In this document: one piece after another, positions 25,876-34,347 of the stretch
Layout: every line of letters starts with the position of its first letter
Numbering within the stretch: the stretch's first letter is position 1
Notes under the pieces: model-generated
Told to the model about the DNA's origin: nothing
Database searches by the model: none
The model's input: the letters and a program-made list of their open reading frames with translations, nothing else
Assembly (NCBI GenBank): GCA_013373175.1
Contig: JABXII010000005.1
Span: forward strand, 62,001 to 126,000
Length of the DNA stretch: 64,000 nt
Reading direction: 5' to 3'
From: Campylobacteraceae bacterium
GTDB taxonomy: Bacteria; Campylobacterota; Campylobacteria; Campylobacterales; Arcobacteraceae
Program-made: the position numbers and the translations under genes

Positions 25876-27571
25876 TCTAGTAGCTTGCCCTTTAGATTGC
25901 TATGATACTTGTCAAGGGTGTGTAGATGAAAAAGGTAATATCAAAGGTAGCAGTGAACATTTAGTTACAAATAAAAAATTATGTGTAAATTTTGCAAATC
26001 TATTAAAAGAGGATTTTCTAAAAAAAGCTTTTTATAAAGATGAAGAAGTAAATTTAGAAAAAGCCTTAGATATTTTAGTTGAAAAACTAAAAAATACAAA
26101 TAGTGATAAAAGCCTTTTTTATAAAGGTGCTGGAAATTTAGGAGTTATGCAAAACAGTGTTAAAACTTTTTTTGCAAAATATGGTTCTACTCTTACAAAA
26201 GGAAGTCTTTGCGATGCAATTGGTTCTTTAGGTATTGAGCAAGGAAGAGAGGGAATTAATGTAAACCCTCCAATAGAAAAACTTATAAATAGTGATATAG
26301 TAATTGTTTGGGGAAGAAACTTAACTGTTACATCAGCACATATTTATAATCTTGTAAAAGATAAGACTTTTATCACTATTGACCCACTTAAAACAAAAAT
26401 TGCAAAAAAATCTGAACTTCATTTACAGATAAATCCAAAAACAGATCATGACTTAGCACTTTTATTAACAAGATTTGCTCATATGTCAAATCAAGAAGAT
26501 GAAGAGTTTATTTCTTCTCATGAAGGTGCAGATTGGTTTTTTGATTTAGCAAAATCTAAACCAGTAGTTTCATATGAGCAAACTACAGGAGTTAATTTAT
26601 CACAAATAACTAAATTCTTTGAACTTATAGAAGGAAAGTCAGTCTCTATTTTATTAGGATTAGGACCTCAAAAATATTATGAGGGGGCTCAAATATTTAG
26701 AACTATTGATTCTTTTGCAGCTTATATTGGAGTACATAATAAAGAAAAAGGTGGTCTTTGGTATTTAGATGATTCATCATATGGATATGATAAACAGCTA
26801 GTTTCAAAAGCAAAGAAAAAAATACCTCTTCCTACAGTTGATTTCTCAAAATTTGACTTAGTTTTTATTCAAGGTACTGACCCCGTTGTAACAGCTCCAA
26901 ATACAAAAAAGGTGATTGAAGGACTAAAAAATAGTTTTGTAGTATTTTTTGGGACAGTATTAAATGAAACTAGTAAATATGCTGATTTAATAATTCCTTC
27001 ATCTTCATTTTTAACTAAAAAAGACGTGAGACTTTCATATGGACATGAGTTAAAAGCTATTTCTAACTATACAGAATTAAAAGATGAAAATACGATAAGT
27101 GAATATGAGTTAGCTAACTTTTTAAATGAAAATTTTGGCTTTGAAAAGCTTGAAGATGAAGAAAAAATTTTAGATTATTATATAAATACCAAGGTAAAAG
27201 ATAATTCTTATATAGAAAAATTTGAGTTTATAGAAGAGCTTGAAATAAATGAATTATATGAAAATAAAAAAGATAAGCAATACTACTTTTTGACTGCAAA
27301 AAGAAAAGAGTCTTTAAACTCTCAATTTAAAGTAGATAATCACTTATATGTAAACCCATGTTTAGGTTTTCAAGATGGAGATGAAGTTTTATTAAAATCA
27401 GAATATGGTGAAACAAAAATAAAAATAAAAAATAGTGAAGATATAAAAGAGAACTGTGTTTTAGCATACTCTGGAAACAAATATGCAAATTACGTAACAC
27501 CTTTTTTAACTGACCAAGAAGCAGATTCTGCTATATTCCAAGAGGTCTTAGTAGAAATTGAATTATCGTGA
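25862..27571 (+). CDS. Cytoplasmic molybdopterin oxidoreductase, substrate unknown
   Basis: This 569-residue protein starts at TTG within the last codons of the previous gene. An N-terminal 4Fe-4S cluster motif (CPLDCYDTC at residues 9-17, with a further Cys near 42) is followed by the Mo-bisMGD fold: KGAGNLGVMQNS, KGSLCDAIGSLGIEQGREG, IVIVWGRNLTVTSAHIYNL, ITIDPLKTKIAKKSELHLQI and FIQGTDPVVTAPNTKKV. The C-terminal molybdopterin-binding domain (NPCLGFQDGDEVLLKSEYGE) is present. There is no Tat signal, so the enzyme is probably cytoplasmic. It is shorter than most family members, and no electron-transfer subunit lies beside it. The next gene overlaps it by 14 bases. Confidence 0.82.
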   Translation: MNSNNLVACPLDCYDTCQGCVDEKGNIKGSSEHLVTNKKLCVNFANLLKEDFLKKAFYKDEEVNLEKALDILVEKLKNTNSDKSLFYKGAGNLGVMQNSVKTFFAKYGSTLTKGSLCDAIGSLGIEQGREGINVNPPIEKLINSDIVIVWGRNLTVTSAHIYNLVKDKTFITIDPLKTKIAKKSELHLQINPKTDHDLALLLTRFAHMSNQEDEEFISSHEGADWFFDLAKSKPVVSYEQTTGVNLSQITKFFELIEGKSVSILLGLGPQKYYEGAQIFRTIDSFAAYIGVHNKEKGGLWYLDDSSYGYDKQLVSKAKKKIPLPTVDFSKFDLVFIQGTDPVVTAPNTKKVIEGLKNSFVVFFGTVLNETSKYADLIIPSSSFLTKKDVRLSYGHELKAISNYTELKDENTISEYELANFLNENFGFEKLEDEEKILDYYINTKVKDNSYIEKFEFIEELEINELYENKKDKQYYFLTAKRKESLNSQFKVDNHLYVNPCLGFQDGDEVLLKSEYGETKIKIKNSEDIKENCVLAYSGNKYANYVTPFLTDQEADSAIFQEVLVEIELS

Positions 27572-28739
27572 ATTATTAACAAACTATGCTGTAGTTAGAC
27601 AACTGTCTGCATTACAGCTAGTGGCATACTTTGCTGCTTGGTTCTCTAATGTAGCTATTTATACTATGCTTGTGCAGTTTAACTCTTCAGCCTTTGCAAT
27701 CTCAGTAGTTACAGCAATGCATTTCTTACCAGCAATTATAATAGCTCCTCTTTCAGGTGCAATAATAGATAGATTTAAAATCAAACCTTTGATGTTAACT
27801 CTTTTATCTATTGAACTTCTTATGACTTTACTTTTTTTAACCATTGATAGTAAAGAAGAAGTTTGGTTTTTAATGATTTTTATATTTATTAGAATGGCCT
27901 GTGCTTCAATGTTTTTTTCAACAGAAATGTCTTTACTTCCTAAACTAGTTTCAGGTGTAGCATTACAAAAAGCAAATGAAATACACTCTATAATTTGGTC
28001 TTTTACTTTTGCTGCGGGTATGGCTTTAAGTGGAGTAGTTGTTAATTTAGTTGGTGTAAAGTGGGCTATTATTATAGATTCTTTTATTATTCTTTCTGCA
28101 ATAATATTACTTATAAATATAAACTTTAAAGTTGAGATAATACATACACAAGAGAAAATTTTATCATTAATAAAAGATGGTTTTTATTATTTAAAAAAGA
28201 ACAAACTAGTTGTTCATTTAATTATTCTTCACTCTTCAGTAGGACTTACAATCTTTGATACAATAGTAACTTTACTTGCAAAAAATGAGTATAAATATGT
28301 AATTTCAGTTCCCCTTGCTATTGGATTAACAAATGCTTTTAGAGCAACAGCTCTTATGATAGGTCCTTTTATAATTTCAAACTGGGTAAATAAAGATAGA
28401 CTTCTTTATATATTTATTTTTCAAGGGACTGCAATAATCTTTTGGGCAGTAGTACAAAGTAATTTTTATATCTCATTACTTGCAATATTTTTTGTTGGAT
28501 TTACAACAACAACTATTTGGTCTTTTACTTATGCCTTGTTACAAGAGAAAACAGATAATAAATATTTAGGAAGAGTAATCTCTTATAATGATATGATATT
28601 TATGTTAACTACAGTTTTAACCACAATTTTTATTGGAGTAATGGCTGAACTAGTATCTCTAAAACTTATTACTTTCTTTTTAGGTATAGCATTTTTCCTT
28701 GTAGCTATATATTATAAATGGCTAAAACCAAGAATTTAA
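27558..28739 (+). CDS. MFS transporter
   Basis: This 393-residue protein has about 12 hydrophobic helices. It opens with RQLSALQLVAYFAAWFSNVA, and the first cytoplasmic loop has the MFS pattern LSGAIIDRFKIKPLML (about 65-80). A longer basic loop after helix six (about 200-215, KDGFYYLKKNK) divides the halves. The layout fits the subfamily of MFS exporters with the TMS/enterobactin-exporter-like domain. The start is TTG, inside the end of the molybdenum enzyme gene, suggesting co-translation. Substrate not predictable. A 270-base gap follows. Confidence 0.85.
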   Translation: MNYRELLTNYAVVRQLSALQLVAYFAAWFSNVAIYTMLVQFNSSAFAISVVTAMHFLPAIIIAPLSGAIIDRFKIKPLMLTLLSIELLMTLLFLTIDSKEEVWFLMIFIFIRMACASMFFSTEMSLLPKLVSGVALQKANEIHSIIWSFTFAAGMALSGVVVNLVGVKWAIIIDSFIILSAIILLININFKVEIIHTQEKILSLIKDGFYYLKKNKLVVHLIILHSSVGLTIFDTIVTLLAKNEYKYVISVPLAIGLTNAFRATALMIGPFIISNWVNKDRLLYIFIFQGTAIIFWAVVQSNFYISLLAIFFVGFTTTTIWSFTYALLQEKTDNKYLGRVISYNDMIFMLTTVLTTIFIGVMAELVSLKLITFFLGIAFFLVAIYYKWLKPRI

Positions 28740-28812
28740 GCTTAATTTCTAAAAGTTACAAAAAAATTACATAAAAAAGCCACTAAAATTTAATATCTTT
28801 TATAATATAAGC

Positions 28813-28892
28813 TTGACTTATATTAAACTTCTAAAAGTACCTATAGAAGGCACTTTACAATACTTTTAATACTTAAAATAAAATAATGTCAA
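28813..28892 (+). promoter_or_regulatory. AT-rich upstream part of the nrf regulatory region with degenerate half-sites
   Basis: The 270-base gap from 28740 to 29010 holds no gene. Its upstream part has TTGAC-TTAT-ATTAA at 28813-28826, which is half of an FNR-type palindrome, and an imperfect inverted repeat at 28834-28856 (AAAGTACCT / AGGCACTTT). A lone GTCAA half-site is at 28888-28892. These may be secondary regulator sites; the support is weak. Confidence 0.3.
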
Positions 28893-28944
28893 CACAAAAA
28901 GATATTAATAAAACTTAATAATATATGAATACTCATTCAATTTC

Positions 28945-28986
28945 TTGACTAATGTCAATTTTAACATAAAAAACTAATTGTATAAT
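28945..28986 (+). promoter_or_regulatory. FNR/CRP-type operator and -10 box of the nrfHA promoter
   Basis: TTGACTAATGTCAA at 28945-28958 is a perfect TTGAC-N4-GTCAA palindrome, the form bound by FNR/CRP-family regulators (FNR consensus TTGAT-N4-ATCAA). A perfect TATAAT is at 28981-28986, preceded by TTG. If transcription starts at about 28993, the palindrome centre is at -41.5, exactly the position for class II activation. This predicts anaerobic or nitrite/NO-responsive control of nrfHA. Confidence 0.7.
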
Positions 28987-29010
28987 TTTAAAGTAAATAA
29001 AGGATAGGTG

Positions 29011-29550
29011 ATGGAGAAGAATAAGAAAATTGTAGTTTATGGGTCAATTTTAAGTTTTCTAATTGCTTCAGCTCTTTTTGTTTACACAGTTTATGCGTCA
29101 AATATGTTGTCATATTTGTCAAGTGATCCAAAAGCCTGTATTAATTGTCATACAATGAATTCTGCGTATGCAACATGGGAAAAAAGTTCACATAAGAATG
29201 TAGCAGGATGTGTTGACTGCCATTTACCTGTAGGAGATTTTGTTGCAAAATACAAGTCTAAAGCTATAGATGGATGGAATCACTCTGTTGCATTCACTCT
29301 TAACACTTATGAGAATAATATTCACATAAGTGATGATGGGGCAAGCCGTGTGCAAGCAAACTGTATTAGATGTCATGCAAGTGAAAGTGCAACACTTAAA
29401 ATGAACGCTGACAAATATCACAGTGAAGAGGTTGGAAGTCTTGAAAATGGTCGTAAATGTTGGGAGTGTCACAAATATGTGCCACATGGGAAAGTTAGAA
29501 GTTTAACATCAACTCCATATAATCTTGGTGTTAAAGTAAAAGAAAAGTAG
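29011..29550 (+). CDS. nrfH: Cytochrome c nitrite reductase small subunit NrfH
   Basis: This 179-residue tetrahaem quinol dehydrogenase of the NapC/NirT family passes electrons from menaquinol to NrfA. One N-terminal membrane helix (about 10-30) is followed by four CX2CH motifs: CINCH (43-47, followed by TM), CVDCH, CIRCH and CWECH. I choose the ATG at 29011 rather than the GTG at 29008, because AGGA at 29001-29004 is then six bases away. nrfA follows after a short gap. The upstream FNR-type promoter fits respiratory regulation. Confidence 0.95.
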   Translation: MEKNKKIVVYGSILSFLIASALFVYTVYASNMLSYLSSDPKACINCHTMNSAYATWEKSSHKNVAGCVDCHLPVGDFVAKYKSKAIDGWNHSVAFTLNTYENNIHISDDGASRVQANCIRCHASESATLKMNADKYHSEEVGSLENGRKCWECHKYVPHGKVRSLTSTPYNLGVKVKEK

Positions 29551-29562
29551 AGGTTGGTTGTT

Positions 29563-31053
29563 ATGAAAAAATACAAAATATTGATGGCAGTAAGTGTAGT
29601 TGCAATTTGTCTAATGACTGCTCTTGTAGCTTCTATTAATGAGAAAAAAGAAGAACAAGTTAAACTAAATGAGGTTCCTAAAGTAGATAGATGGGAAACA
29701 AAAAACGAAGAGTTTAGAAAACATTATCCAAGACAGTTTGATTCTTGGAAACAAACTAAAAACTCTGATGAAATTCATGATATGTTAAAAGATTATCCTG
29801 AGTTAGTTGTATTATGGGCTGGTTATGGTTTTGCAAAAGATTATAATGCACCAAGAGGACACTTCTATGCAATAGAAGATAATAGAAATACATTAAGAAC
29901 TGGTGCTCCAGTTGATGAGAAAACAGGTCCTATGCCAACTGCATGTTGGACATGTAAATCTCCTGATGTTCCTAGAATTATGAATAAAGATGGCGATATG
30001 GAGTACTTTACTGGTAAATGGGCTAAATATGGTTCAGATATCATTAATCCAATTGGTTGTGTAGATTGCCATAATCCAGAAACTATGGAACTTCAAGTAA
30101 ATAGAAAATATTTAGATGAGGGGTTAAAAGCAGCAGGTGAAAAATCACTAGCCGAAGCAACTCAACAAGATATGAGATCTATGGTTTGTGCCCAATGTCA
30201 CGTAGAATATTACTTTGCTAAAACACCATTAGATAATGGTAAAAAAGCAGCAGTTGTAACTTTACCATGGGGTGAGGGTACACTTGTAGAAGAGATGGAA
30301 AAATATTATGACAATATGGAATTTAAAGACTGGACACATAAAATTTCTAAAACACCTATGTTAAAAGCACAACACCCAGGTTGGGAAATGTGGAAAACAG
30401 GTGCACATGGAAGAAACAATGTATCTTGTGCAGATTGTCATATGCCATATGTTCAAGAAGGTGGTATTAAATATACAAGTCATAATATTGGAAATCCATT
30501 AGAAAATATGGATAAATCTTGTATGAATTGTCACAGAGTAAGTGAGAAATCATTACTTGCTAATATCAATGCAAAAAGAGAAAGAAAAAATGAGCTTCAT
30601 AAAAAAGCTATGAAAGCTATTGCAGCAGCTCATTTAGAAGCAGGAAAAGCTTGGGAATTAGGTGCTACTAAAGAAGAAATGGCTCCTATCTTAAAAGATA
30701 TTAGACATGCTCAATGGAGATGGGACTATGCAGTTGCTTCTCACCCAGCATTCTTCCATGCACCAGAAGAGACTCTAAGAGTTCTTGGTACTGCATTAGG
30801 AAAAGCAGGTGATGCAAGAATTAAATTAGCTAAAGTATTAGCTAAATATGGTGCAGCTGATTATAAAGCTCCTGAGATTAAAGACAAAAAACAAGCTCAA
30901 GAGATTATTGGATTACCTTTTGAAAAATTAATTGATGAAAAAATAAAATTTAGAAATGGGTTAATGCAAGAATGGAAAAAAGAAGCTGAGAAAAAGGGTA
31001 TTTATAATCCTGAATCAACTAAAGGTATAGAAGATAAAACTTCTTATAATTAA
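29563..31053 (+). CDS. nrfA: Ammonia-forming cytochrome c nitrite reductase NrfA
   Basis: NrfA is the periplasmic pentahaem enzyme reducing nitrite to ammonium. With the ATG at 29563 (AGAGG nine bases upstream) it has 496 residues. A signal sequence or membrane anchor lies in residues 1-25. The active-site haem motif is CWTCK (residues 128-132), with lysine as haem ligand, followed by four CX2CH sites: CVDCH, CAQCH, CADCH and CMNCH. Family residues near the active site and calcium site are visible in KAQHPGWEMW. A distal histidine lies in VASHPAFFHAPEE. The CX2CK motif normally needs a dedicated haem ligase, and a candidate lies downstream. Confidence 0.97.
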   Translation: MKKYKILMAVSVVAICLMTALVASINEKKEEQVKLNEVPKVDRWETKNEEFRKHYPRQFDSWKQTKNSDEIHDMLKDYPELVVLWAGYGFAKDYNAPRGHFYAIEDNRNTLRTGAPVDEKTGPMPTACWTCKSPDVPRIMNKDGDMEYFTGKWAKYGSDIINPIGCVDCHNPETMELQVNRKYLDEGLKAAGEKSLAEATQQDMRSMVCAQCHVEYYFAKTPLDNGKKAAVVTLPWGEGTLVEEMEKYYDNMEFKDWTHKISKTPMLKAQHPGWEMWKTGAHGRNNVSCADCHMPYVQEGGIKYTSHNIGNPLENMDKSCMNCHRVSEKSLLANINAKRERKNELHKKAMKAIAAAHLEAGKAWELGATKEEMAPILKDIRHAQWRWDYAVASHPAFFHAPEETLRVLGTALGKAGDARIKLAKVLAKYGAADYKAPEIKDKKQAQEIIGLPFEKLIDEKIKFRNGLMQEWKKEAEKKGIYNPESTKGIEDKTSYN

Positions 31054-31059
31054 AACATA

Positions 31060-31089
31060 AAATAAAGAGAACTTTTGTTCTCTTTATTT
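31060..31089 (+). terminator. Bidirectional terminator after nrfA
   Basis: A perfect 13-bp stem (AAATAAAGAGAAC / GTTCTCTTTATTT) with a TTTT loop begins six bases after the nrfA stop. The T-rich right arm serves the + strand, and the A-rich left flank gives U-rich RNA on the - strand. It separates nrfHA from the downstream haem-ligase gene. Confidence 0.75.
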
Positions 31090-31125
31090 CTATTGGTACA
31101 TGTAAGTAACATCAATGGCTTTCAT
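31090..31125 (-). other. Possible 11-codon ORF with a strong ribosome site on the minus strand
   Basis: On the minus strand AAGGAG (31140-31135) lies nine bases before ATG at 31125, opening an 11-residue frame (MKAIDVTYMYQ, stop TAG). The frame stops against the nrfA terminator, which would also end a minus-strand transcript. The coding bases form one arm of the large inverted repeat here. It may be a leader or regulatory peptide, or chance. Confidence 0.2.
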
Positions 31126-31177
31126 TGCAACAATCTCCTTTCTTAATAAATCTTGATGTTACTTACATGTGCTAATA
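31091..31177 (+). repeat. 25-bp near-perfect inverted repeat in the leader of ccsBA
   Basis: Arms 31091-31115 and 31153-31177 match at 23 of 25 positions, with an 18-bp perfect inner part (ACATGTAAGTAACATCAA and its complement). The loop is 37 bases. Both mismatches are G-U pairs if the + strand is transcribed, so the + strand RNA can form a complete 25-bp helix. The loop carries CTCCTTTCT, which resembles the anti-Shine-Dalgarno end of 16S rRNA. It lies 23 bases ahead of the ccsBA start. Confidence 0.7.
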
Positions 31178-31199
31178 CAAAAAAACAAGGCAAATAATC

Positions 31200-34100
31200 A
31201 TGTTAAAAAAACTTAAAACTATATTCTCTATGCCAATTGTTATTGTTCTGTTGTTATTTTTTGCTTTTGTCTGTGCAATTGCTACATTTATTGAAAATGA
31301 TTTTGGTCCACAAGGAGCTAAATCTTTTATATATGGACAGACTTGGTTTGAACTTTTAATGCTTTTACTTACAGTTGCTGTAATAGTAAATATTTTTGTT
31401 TTTAAAATGTATAAAAAAGATAAATTCTTTTTATTTATGATTCATATTTCTTTAGTATTTATTTTTATAGGTTCTGCAATGACAAGATATATGGGTTATG
31501 AAGCAAATATAACTATATACGAAGGAAGAATGGAAAATAAAATGTACTCTAGTGATGAGTATATAAAAGTATATAAAGATGATGAATTAATATATGATAA
31601 AAAAGTTTTAATGACAAAATTATCACAAGATAGTTTTTCATATGATACAAATATAAAAGACAAAAATATAGAAATAAAGTTTAATAGATTTTTAGATAAT
31701 GCTGTTGAAACAATTGTTCCAAGCAAAAATGGAAAGCCAATAATTAATCTTATTGTAAAAGGTTTTAATGGTTCCAAAAGTATTGATTTAAGTGATAAAC
31801 AGACTAAATCAACTAAGTTTTTAGACTTCTCTTTAAATAGTGATAAAAAAACTAATAAAGCTTATGTTGATTTTGAAACAAATGAGAACAAGATTTTTTA
31901 TAGTTCAAACTTGGAAACAACTCTTTTTACAAAAGATTTTAAATCAACAAAAACAATAAAAGCAAATCAAAAAGAACAGTTACATTTAGATGTTATTTAT
32001 AAAGTAGGGCAAACACAGTTTATAATAAATGAGGCCTCATTAAAAGGTAAAGTAAAAACTGTACATGGAAGTAAAGAGATTCCAAAAAATAAAAGATTAT
32101 CTGCAGTTGTTTTAGACTTGTTAATTGATGGTAAAAAACAAGAGGTTTCACTATTTGGAAAAGCTGGATTCACGGGCTTTAAAAGAAGTATTAATATTGA
32201 AGGGCAAAAGCTAACTTTACAATGGGGAACAAAAGAGTTACAACTTCCTTTTTCTATTTTATTAAATGATTTTAGACTTCATAGATACCCAGGTTCTAAT
32301 GCTCCGTCTGCTTATGAAAGTGATATTAAAATCTATGACACAAAAAATAAAAATACATTAGAGTACACAATTTATATGAATAATACTTTAGATTACAATG
32401 GATATAGACTATTTCAATCTTCATACACAGAAAATGAAGATGGAACAATACTTTTAGTAAATAAAGACCCGGGGAAAGTTCCTACTTATATAGGCTACTT
32501 TTTACTTTTTACAGGACTTATATTAAGCCTTTTTGTAAAAAAAGGAAGACTTAAAAAACTAAGTTCAAAAAAATATGATGTGGAAAGTATAAAGAAAATA
32601 TATTATGCAAAAAAAGCAGTTATAAGCTTCCTTATTATTACATTTAGTATGTTCTTTATGCAAACAAATAGTTTTGCTAATCCTATTTTAGAAAAAAATC
32701 CTGAAGTTTTAAATATAAATAAAGCACATGCTTCAAAGTTTGCACAGCTTTTAGTTCAAGATTATCAAGGAAGAATAAAACCAATAAACTCTTTAGCAAT
32801 TGAGATTATAAATAAAACCACAAGAAAAAGTAGTGTTTACGGTTTAGATTCAAATCAGTTTTTCCTAAGTATGATGTTATATCCTAAAATTTGGCAAGAA
32901 GTAGATTTTATAAAAGTTAAAAGTGATAGATTAAAAAATATTGTTGGTGTTAAAAAAAGTGCAAAGACAATCTCTTTTAATGACATATATACAAAAGAGG
33001 GTTTTTATAAACTACAAGGTTATTTAGAAATAGCAAATAAGAAAAAAAGCTCTTTAAGAGATGAGTTTGATAAAGATTTAATAAAAGTAGATGAAAGACT
33101 AAATATTGCTTATACTGTTTTTACAGGTGACTTTTTAAGAGTATTTCCTAAAAAGGGTGATAAAAACAATAAATGGTTAAATACAAATGAAGCAGTAAAC
33201 TTGCTTATTTCAAAAGATTTTGAAAAAATAAAAGAGTTGATGCAAGAGTATTATCTAAAACTTGATTTAGCAACTAAAAATAAACTTTCTTGGGACAAAG
33301 TAGACTCTTCTTTACAAAATATAATAGATTATCAAAAAGAAAATGCCAATAAAAATGTTATTCCAAATGATTTAAAAATCAAAGCAGAACTACTTTTTAA
33401 TCAATACAATATCTTTGAAAACTTAACTCCTATATATTTACTTTTAGGTTTCTTTTTATTAGTTTTAATTTTTGTAAATATATTTAAAAGTGAAGTAAAG
33501 CTAGAAAGAAGTTCTAAAGTAGTTTTATCATTACTTGTGATAGCTTTTATTTTTCATACTCTTGCCATTGGCTTAAGATGGTATGTTGCAGGGCATGCTC
33601 CTTGGTCTAATGGTTATGAGTCAATGATTTATATTTCATGGGCAATAGTTTTAGCGGGTATTATCTTCTCAAAACAATCAGTGCTTGCTTTATCTACAAC
33701 AACAATTTTAAGTGGAATTACTCTTTTTGTAGCTCACCTTTCTTGGATGGAGCCACAAATTACAACTTTAGTTCCAGTACTTAAATCATACTGGCTAACT
33801 ATTCATGTAAGTGTTATTACTGCTAGTTACGGTTTCTTAGGACTTTCTTGTTTACTTGGGTTTTTATGTTTAATTCTTTTTGCCCTTGCAAATTCTAAAA
33901 AAGAGGATGATAAGTTTTTTAATATCTTAGTTAGTATTAAAGAGTCAAATAGAATAAATGAAATGTCTATTTTAATAGGTCTTGTACTTCTTGTTATTGG
34001 AAACTTCCTTGGTGGAATTTGGGCAAATGAATCTTGGGGAAGATATTGGGGATGGGATCCAAAAGAGACTTGGACTTTAGTATCTATTGTTATTTATGCA

Positions 34101-34337
34101 ATTATCATTCACTTAAAATATATAAAAGATGTTTTATCAGATTTTGTATTTGCAGTACTTACCACAATCTCTTATGCTTCAATTATTATGACATATTTTG
34201 GAGTAAACTACTATCTTTCAGGAAAACACTCTTATGCAGCAGGTGACCCTGTTCCTATTCCTACTTTTGTACCAGTTACTTTAGTAGTGATTATTATCTT
34301 AGTATTATTAGCATATAGAAATAGAAAAATTATCTAA
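31200..34337 (+). CDS. nrfI: Cytochrome c haem ligase CcsBA, probable NrfI
   Basis: This 1045-residue fusion combines ResB/CcsB (about 1-470) and CcsA/CcsC (about 480-1045), the single-protein System II cytochrome c synthetase of Campylobacterota. The N-terminal membrane helices are followed by a large periplasmic domain with beta-rich segments. The haem-handling WWD motif WGRYWGWDPKETW is at about 942-954, with flanking histidines in GHAPWSNGYESMI and LTIHVSVITASYGF and a histidine after the WWD motif in GKHSYAAGDP. In Wolinella the nrfHAIJ operon encodes NrfI, a CcsBA homologue needed for the CX2CK haem of NrfA. The position after nrfA suggests the same role, though a terminator intervenes. 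Confidence 0.85.
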   Translation: MLKKLKTIFSMPIVIVLLLFFAFVCAIATFIENDFGPQGAKSFIYGQTWFELLMLLLTVAVIVNIFVFKMYKKDKFFLFMIHISLVFIFIGSAMTRYMGYEANITIYEGRMENKMYSSDEYIKVYKDDELIYDKKVLMTKLSQDSFSYDTNIKDKNIEIKFNRFLDNAVETIVPSKNGKPIINLIVKGFNGSKSIDLSDKQTKSTKFLDFSLNSDKKTNKAYVDFETNENKIFYSSNLETTLFTKDFKSTKTIKANQKEQLHLDVIYKVGQTQFIINEASLKGKVKTVHGSKEIPKNKRLSAVVLDLLIDGKKQEVSLFGKAGFTGFKRSINIEGQKLTLQWGTKELQLPFSILLNDFRLHRYPGSNAPSAYESDIKIYDTKNKNTLEYTIYMNNTLDYNGYRLFQSSYTENEDGTILLVNKDPGKVPTYIGYFLLFTGLILSLFVKKGRLKKLSSKKYDVESIKKIYYAKKAVISFLIITFSMFFMQTNSFANPILEKNPEVLNINKAHASKFAQLLVQDYQGRIKPINSLAIEIINKTTRKSSVYGLDSNQFFLSMMLYPKIWQEVDFIKVKSDRLKNIVGVKKSAKTISFNDIYTKEGFYKLQGYLEIANKKKSSLRDEFDKDLIKVDERLNIAYTVFTGDFLRVFPKKGDKNNKWLNTNEAVNLLISKDFEKIKELMQEYYLKLDLATKNKLSWDKVDSSLQNIIDYQKENANKNVIPNDLKIKAELLFNQYNIFENLTPIYLLLGFFLLVLIFVNIFKSEVKLERSSKVVLSLLVIAFIFHTLAIGLRWYVAGHAPWSNGYESMIYISWAIVLAGIIFSKQSVLALSTTTILSGITLFVAHLSWMEPQITTLVPVLKSYWLTIHVSVITASYGFLGLSCLLGFLCLILFALANSKKEDDKFFNILVSIKESNRINEMSILIGLVLLVIGNFLGGIWANESWGRYWGWDPKETWTLVSIVIYAIIIHLKYIKDVLSDFVFAVLTTISYASIIMTYFGVNYYLSGKHSYAAGDPVPIPTFVPVTLVVIIILVLLAYRNRKII

Positions 34338-34347
34338 TTTCTATATG
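34312..34347 (+). terminator. Hairpin between convergent ccsBA and bioD
   Basis: Arms CATATAGAAAT (34312-34322) and ATTTCTATATG (34337-34347) form a perfect 11-bp stem around a 14-base AT-rich loop that contains the ccsBA stop region. It lies exactly between two convergent genes and could end both transcripts. The lack of GC in the stem makes it weak. Confidence 0.45.

Noticed and set aside
29008-29010. GTG at 29008 as nrfH start
   Set aside because: It is only three bases from the AGGA ribosome site; the ATG right after it has better spacing.
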